Assembly: GCA_032622095.1 (NCBI GenBank)
Contig: CP136068.1
Coordinates: 153,659,151-153,723,150, forward strand
Length of the DNA stretch: 64,000 nt
Reading direction: 5' to 3'
Origin: Siphonodentalium dalli
Taxonomy: Eukaryota > Mollusca > Scaphopoda > Gadilida > Siphonodentaliidae
A program made the translations under genes and the position numbers. Positions 59,753 through 64,000 of the stretch are shown in pieces; the stretch's first letter is position 1, and every line of letters begins with the position of its first letter. The notes under the pieces are model-generated. The model was given only the letters and a program-made list of their open reading frames with translations, had not been told where the DNA came from and ran no database searches.

Positions 59753-60013
59753 GATGTATTAATAAAACTAAATTTAGTTTTTTCGTTTGTTTGCACCACC
59801 AACAACAGCGGCAGCTCCATCGTCTCCGATGCGGTGCTCATAAGGGATGCGCAGAAGATTATGGCAGAAGTTGAAGCAGAAAGAGCAGAGCTTAAAAAAA
59901 CAACAACAAAACAACAACCAGAACTTCTTCCGGCCACATCCCAAACAGAACCCTCAACAAAACAGCAGACAGAGAAAGAAAATAAAGAAAGAGAAAAAAT
60001 AATTTATGTCTAG
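59753..60013 (+). CDS. Exon-like open frame, function unknown
   Basis: An open frame without upstream ATG runs to TAG at 60011-60013. Its later part has protein-like composition: IVSDAVLIRDAQKIMAEVEA, then a Lys/Gln/Thr/Glu-rich tail ending KENKEREKIIYV. The charged first half could form a short coiled coil. A pyrimidine-rich stretch before 59800 and AG at 59807-59808 or 59813-59814 could be an acceptor, so it may be a terminal exon. It lies 140 bp before another open frame. No family recognised. Confidence 0.3.
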   Translation, partial: DVLIKLNLVFSFVCTTNNSGSSIVSDAVLIRDAQKIMAEVEAERAELKKTTTKQQPELLPATSQTEPSTKQQTEKENKEREKIIYV

Positions 60014-60152
60014 ATCATTTCCACCATCATTTTCATCGAGTCATATATTGTAATACCATTCATGGTTCCATCCAACATTTCCTAAGTGGGTTGTAGGGAA
60101 TGTGTGCCGCCTCTTCCAAATCTTCCCGGGTTCACTCCCAAATCCCCAATAA

Positions 60153-60842
60153 ATAAAAATAAATCGTTTGTTTGTCTTCGATTTGGAGTTGGCAACACCA
60201 CCCAGCCAGTTTCCACCAGGGACGGAATCTACCATATCCGTCCCTGCGACACCGAGATACCTGGCGAGGCCGGCGTCACCCACAGAAGATGTATGGAGAA
60301 AGAGCAGCCTCGATCCTATAAACATGAGAGGCATGCGGAAAGAAACAGAAGAGTTTAACCCTTTACCCAACAGAAGGGCCCTGTGCCAATGCATTCTCTT
60401 ATATATGCGAGTCGACCATAGGTCGCCTCGCATATATAAGAGAATGCATTGGCTTAACACATTAAAAATTATAAAATTGTTAAAGAATGTAAGAAAAAAT
60501 GGTAAAAAGTGTTAAAAAAAGATTTTTTTTAGGCCAATGCATTCTCTTATATATGCGAGGCGACCTATGGTCGACTCGCAAATATAAGAGAATGCATTGG
60601 CACAGGGCATAACTGTAACTATCACATTGTGGTCAAGGAGCCGGTTCCAATAATACCCATATTTGTATGGTTCTATTGAGACAGACCGAAGATATTTTAG
60701 GCTGTTGAAGCTTTATTTGGGCGTTTTTGGCCGGTTTGTTGGGTAAAGGGTTAATGGAGAGCAAAAAATATATATCAGCAGAAAGATCAACGGCGAAAAC
60801 AACAATATTTGTAAAAACTGTTTCTTTTTTATGTGTTCTTAA
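60153..60842 (+). pseudogene. Open frame split by a piggyBac-type MITE
   Basis: The frame is open from 60153 and codes a Pro/Ser/Thr-rich segment (LELATPPSQFPPGTESTISV) then WRKSSLDPINMRGMRKETEE up to the TTAA at 60355. The P1 MITE (60359-60750) interrupts it. Past the second TTAA the same frame stays open for 28 more codons (about 60756-60839) to TAA at 60840. The total would be roughly 96 codons. There is no start codon before 60290, so it is an exon or a fragment. The insertion brings stops, so the present frame is broken unless the MITE is spliced or excised. Function unknown. Confidence 0.4.
60359..60750 (-). mobile_element. piggyBac-type MITE (family P1), copy 4
   Basis: CCCTTTACCCAACA ends with TTAA on both sides (60355-60358, 60751-60754). 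Hairpins at about 60383-60452 and 60533-60602; the second has one arm change (gcaaatata). Same orientation as copy 1 at 15099. It sits inside an open frame (see 60153-60842). Confidence 0.92.
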
Positions 60843-61203
60843 TTTAATAAAAGCTACGGTTAGGGGGATGACCACTCGGTTCTTCCGAGAATCCCGGGAT
60901 TGCCCCCCCCCCCCCCCCAAACTATACCACTTCGCGATCAAACTGCTGGACCATCATAACTGGTTTTTTTTTTATATATATAGGGGTAATTGGACTCGGT
61001 GAGCATAATTATATAGGAGGTCCCGTTTACCTGAGATATCTTTAAAAGACTATAGCTGAGACACCGCACGGAATTTAGTTAACATATTGCACTAAAAGCG
61101 AACATATAAGAGTTCTTTATTCATACCATATCAGGAATAGATCAACACTGAACGCTCTTTATCGTTAGTATACACGGATGCCACACGAATCGCCATGCAG
61201 AGT
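60843..61203. other. Non-coding stretch with C run and repeat-A scrap
   Basis: A homopolymer of C at about 60903-60919 is a likely assembly weak point. 61100-61165 contains an inverted scrap of repeat A ('accatatcaggaatagatca'). Confidence 0.4.
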
Positions 61204-61275
61204 TTACTCCTCCGTTTTGCTGGGCTCCATGCAGAGTTCTGTCCCCTGCCTCTCAGGACTTACCACTGCCAGCAC
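61204..61275 (-). CDS. Possible short terminal exon
   Basis: On the minus strand 'cttcacattgtgtgtag' (acceptor-like) precedes GTGCTGGCAGTG. 23 codons follow (VLAVVSPERQGTELCMEPSK then TEE) to TAA at 61204. The stretch is GC-richer than its surroundings and lies in a plausible 3' exon setting. No upstream exon was found in the window, so it rests on composition and one splice-like site. Confidence 0.2.
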   Translation of the reverse strand: MLAVVSPERQGTELCMEPSKTEE

Positions 61276-61593
61276 CTACACACAATGTGAAGAAATAACA
61301 CATTGATTATTTATTTGAGACGTTTATGTGTTACAATTCATTCTGCATTATTCTGAGAAACTGAACTCTCCATATTCATTTGAAAAGTGTCCAGATGAAG
61401 CCAGAATGAATTGTAACACAAAAACACTTCAATAAAAAAATGTTAGATTTAATTAAGAAAATGCACATTCCGGCAGCGATCAGACATAGCTGAGCGAGGG
61501 GACTGAACTCTGTTTTGCAGCTTGAGACCGCACTCAACGTCACACGCCGACTCGAATACCACAGCGACCGGAACCTCTTTACCATACCATATC

Positions 61594-62788
61594 AGGACTA
61601 GATTAACAGTCAACCTATTCATCCAGGCAACAGAAGGGGAGACCGCCAATGTGGTGTATATACATAATAGGACTAGATTAACAGTCAACCTATTCATCCA
61701 GGCAACAGAAGGGGAGACCGCCAATGTGGTGTATATACATAATAGGACTAGATTAACAGTCAACCTATTCATCCAGGCAACAGAAGGGGAGACCGCCAAT
61801 GTGGTGTATATACATAATAGGACTAGATTAACAGTCAACCTATTCATCCAGGCAACAGAAGGGGAGACCGCCAATGTGGTGTATATACATAATAGGACTA
61901 GATTAACAGTCAACATATTCATCCAGGCAACAGAAGGGGAGACCGCCAATGTGGTGTATATACATAATAGGACTAGATTAACAGTCAACCTATTCATCCA
62001 GGCAACAGAAGGGGAGACCGCCAATGTGGTGTATATACATAATAGGACTAGATTAACAGTCAACCTATTCATCCAGGCAACAGAAGGGGAGACCGCCAAT
62101 GTGGTGTATATACATAATAGGACTAGATTAACAGTCAACCTATTCATCCAGGCAACAGAAGGGGAGACCGCCAGTGTGGTGTATATACATAATAGGACTA
62201 GATTAACAGTCAACCTATTCATCCAGGCAACAGAAGGGGAGACCGCCAATGTGGTGTATATACATAATAGGACTAGATTAACAGTCAACATATTCATCCA
62301 GGCAACAGAAGGGGAGACCGCCAATGTGGTGTATATACATAATAGGACTAGATTAACAGTCAACCTATTCATCCAGGCAACAGAAGGGGAGACCGCCAAT
62401 GTGGTGTATATACATAATAGGACTAGATTAACAGTCAACCTATTCATCCAGGCAACAGAAGGGGAGACCGCCAATGTGGTGTATATACATAATAGGACTA
62501 GATTAACAGTCAACCTATTCATCCAGGCAACAGAAGGGGAGACCGCCAATGTGGTGTATATACATAATAGGACTAGATTAACAGTCAACCTATTCATCCA
62601 GGCAACAGAAGGGGAGACCGCCAATGTGGTGTATATACATAATAGGACTAGATTAACAGTCAACCTATTCATCCAGGCAACAGAAGGGGAGACCGCCAAT
62701 GTGGTGTATATACATAATAGGACTAGATTAACAGTCAACCTATTCATCCAGGCAACAGAAGGGGAGACCGCCAATGTGGTGTATATAT
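61594..62788. repeat. 75-bp array, 16 copies
   Basis: The unit begins 'aggactagattaacagtcaa' and contains 'catccaggcaacagaagggg' and 'gtggtgtatatacataat'; period 75 bp exactly. Variation is almost nil (cct/cat at one site, aat/agt at one). Because 75 is a multiple of 3 and the unit lacks stops in one frame on each strand, open frames of 422 and 490 codons run through it on opposite strands; they are by-products. Confidence 0.97.
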
Positions 62789-62881
62789 AGAGAAATTCTT
62801 GAAAATGTGCAAATGTATGTCGAAACACTCCAATATGTTGCCAATCTTCTTTACCCGAGCAACGCCGGGTATCCCAGCTAG
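61594..62881 (+). mobile_element. Helitron-like element: 3' end with array-filled body
   Basis: At the right end a hairpin (acccg / cgggt, 62853-62870) is followed by 'atcccag' and CTAG at 62878-62881, then T. This is the 3' terminus of Helitrons (short hairpin about 10 bases before CTRR, insertion before T). The 75-bp array precedes it by about 65 bp. The TC 5' end was not located, so the left limit is uncertain. No Rep/helicase coding. Confidence 0.75.
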
Positions 62882-63450
62882 TGCCATTAATATGAAAATA
62901 ATTTTGAATAATAGAGAACATTTATAAAATAAATATGTAAAATAATTTAGTAAAAAGTGTGGCTTATAAAAACTCCCTGTGAAGATAGCTCAGACAATAT
63001 CTCCGACTCAGACGAATCATATATATCAAATTCAAATTATTTATTGGATATAACCATCTTATAGCGTCAATCTCGATAAAATACTATATATCAAATCATT
63101 TATATATGAATAAATATATCGACTTGCCTGTGACTGCATTTGGGCGCCGTCTATTTTTAATAGGCTATAATACAGGTTTCAATTTGCTGGTTAACTCACC
63201 CTATACCAACACAATGTTGATATTTGTTGGTTATTAGTGTGAGCTTTCGTTGATTTAATATATATTAATTATATGGTATGTCCCGAATTTCCCATATCTA
63301 GGGCGTCTTTGATCAAATTACATATTTGTTTTGTTGCAGAGAAGGTTTTTCGGTTCATACTGCTTTTATTGGAAATCTAATTCAAAAACCCAGAACGATT
63401 TGGTAACGAGAGCGACATGAGAATCACTTTTATAGTATGACCATCTGCTA
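62882..63450. other. Non-coding AT-rich spacer
   Basis: Nothing recognised. Confidence 0.35.
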
Positions 63451-64000
63451 AAATACCAGAAGATTGCATGCATGCATAACACAGTAAATACCAGAAGATT
63501 GCATGCACGCATAACACAGTAAATACCAGAAGATTGTATGCATGCATAACACAGTAAATACCAGAAGATTGCATGCATGCATAACACAGTAAATACCAGA
63601 AGATTTCATGCATGCATAACACAGTAAATACCAGAAGATTGCATGCATGCACAACACAGTAAATACCAGAAGATTGCATGCATGCATAACACAGTAAATA
63701 CCAGAAGATTGCATGCATGCATAACACAGTAAATACCAGAAGATTGCATGCATGCATAACACAGTAAATACCAGAAGATTGCATGCATGCATAACACAGT
63801 AAATACCAGAAGATTGCATGCATGCATAACACAGTAAATACCAGAAGATTGCATGCATGCATAACACAGTAAATACCAGAAGATTGCATGCATGCATAAC
63901 ACAGTAAATACCAGAAGATTTCATGCATGCATAACACAGTAAATACCAGAAGATTGCATGCATGCATAACACAGTAAATACCAGAAGATTGCATGCATGC
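63451..64000. repeat. 35-bp array, about 15 copies, open at the right edge
   Basis: The unit contains 'ataccagaagattgcatgca' and 'tgcataacacagtaa'; period 35 bp. Each unit holds the palindrome gcatgcatgc (alternating purine-pyrimidine). Only a few units vary (gatttcatg, gcatgcacgc, gcatgcacaa). Minus-strand frames of up to 205 codons are by-products. Confidence 0.96.

Noticed and set aside
61449-62921. Two long overlapping open frames (490 and 422 codons) on opposite strands
   Set aside because: Both are 25-residue periodic translations of the 75-bp array; the unit length is a multiple of 3, so absence of stops in one unit keeps the frame open. No non-repetitive domain.
63377-63994. 205-codon Cys/Tyr/Leu-rich frame
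   Set aside because: By-product of the 35-bp array; several frames are open at once.
20-64000. Canonical tRNA, rRNA or snRNA genes
   Set aside because: Only SINE-type A/B boxes were found; no cloverleaf-capable tRNA or other RNA gene was recognised by eye. A tRNAscan/Infernal run would settle it.

Overview
This is a eukaryotic, almost certainly invertebrate metazoan, nuclear window. It is AT-rich and has no operons and no dense coding. Its only clear host genes are intron-containing class A GPCRs, set in a dense layer of transposons, MITEs, a tRNA-derived SINE and minisatellites. The SINE, the Helitron termini and the GPCR type are compatible with a marine invertebrate, but I cannot name the phylum from the sequence alone.

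Layout: (1) 1-10.8 kb is one satellite array of a 114-bp monomer with higher-order duplication. (2) 10.8-25.3 kb is a transposon field: a Helitron, several TTAA-flanked MITE families, a hAT MITE with an 8-bp target duplication, and an 82-bp minisatellite. (3) 25.5-40.3 kb is the receptor locus on the minus strand. Two paralogous first exons (39407-40264 and 31511-32344), each coding TM1-TM6, end in a phase-0 GT donor at the same codon. A single visible TM7 exon (25524-25661) begins with an AG acceptor in phase 0. The introns and spacers hold LINE fragments, MITEs, a 26-bp array and foldback elements. (4) 41-46 kb holds a large inverted composite repeat with a degenerate minisatellite that switches strand in its middle, then a 68-bp array grown from a MITE tail. 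(5) 46-58 kb is a SINE, LINE fragments, PIF/Harbinger-like MITEs, and a tandem duplication carrying an unidentified protein fragment. (6) 58-64 kb has two exon-like open frames of unknown function, one split by a piggyBac-type MITE, then a Helitron-like element filled with a 75-bp array, and a 35-bp array running off the window.

How the parts relate: both receptor first exons can join the same TM7 exon in frame. This is either a shared-3'-exon locus or a tandem pair in which one TM7 exon has been lost or lies outside the window. The donor junction of the nearer first exon (31511) has been amplified into a minisatellite, so more than a dozen donor-like copies follow it. Much of the remaining structure reflects repeated use of TTAA targets and growth of MITE tails or termini into tandem arrays.

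Limits: all calls come from reading sequence by eye. Names of TE superfamilies rest on termini, target duplications and motifs, not on database searches.
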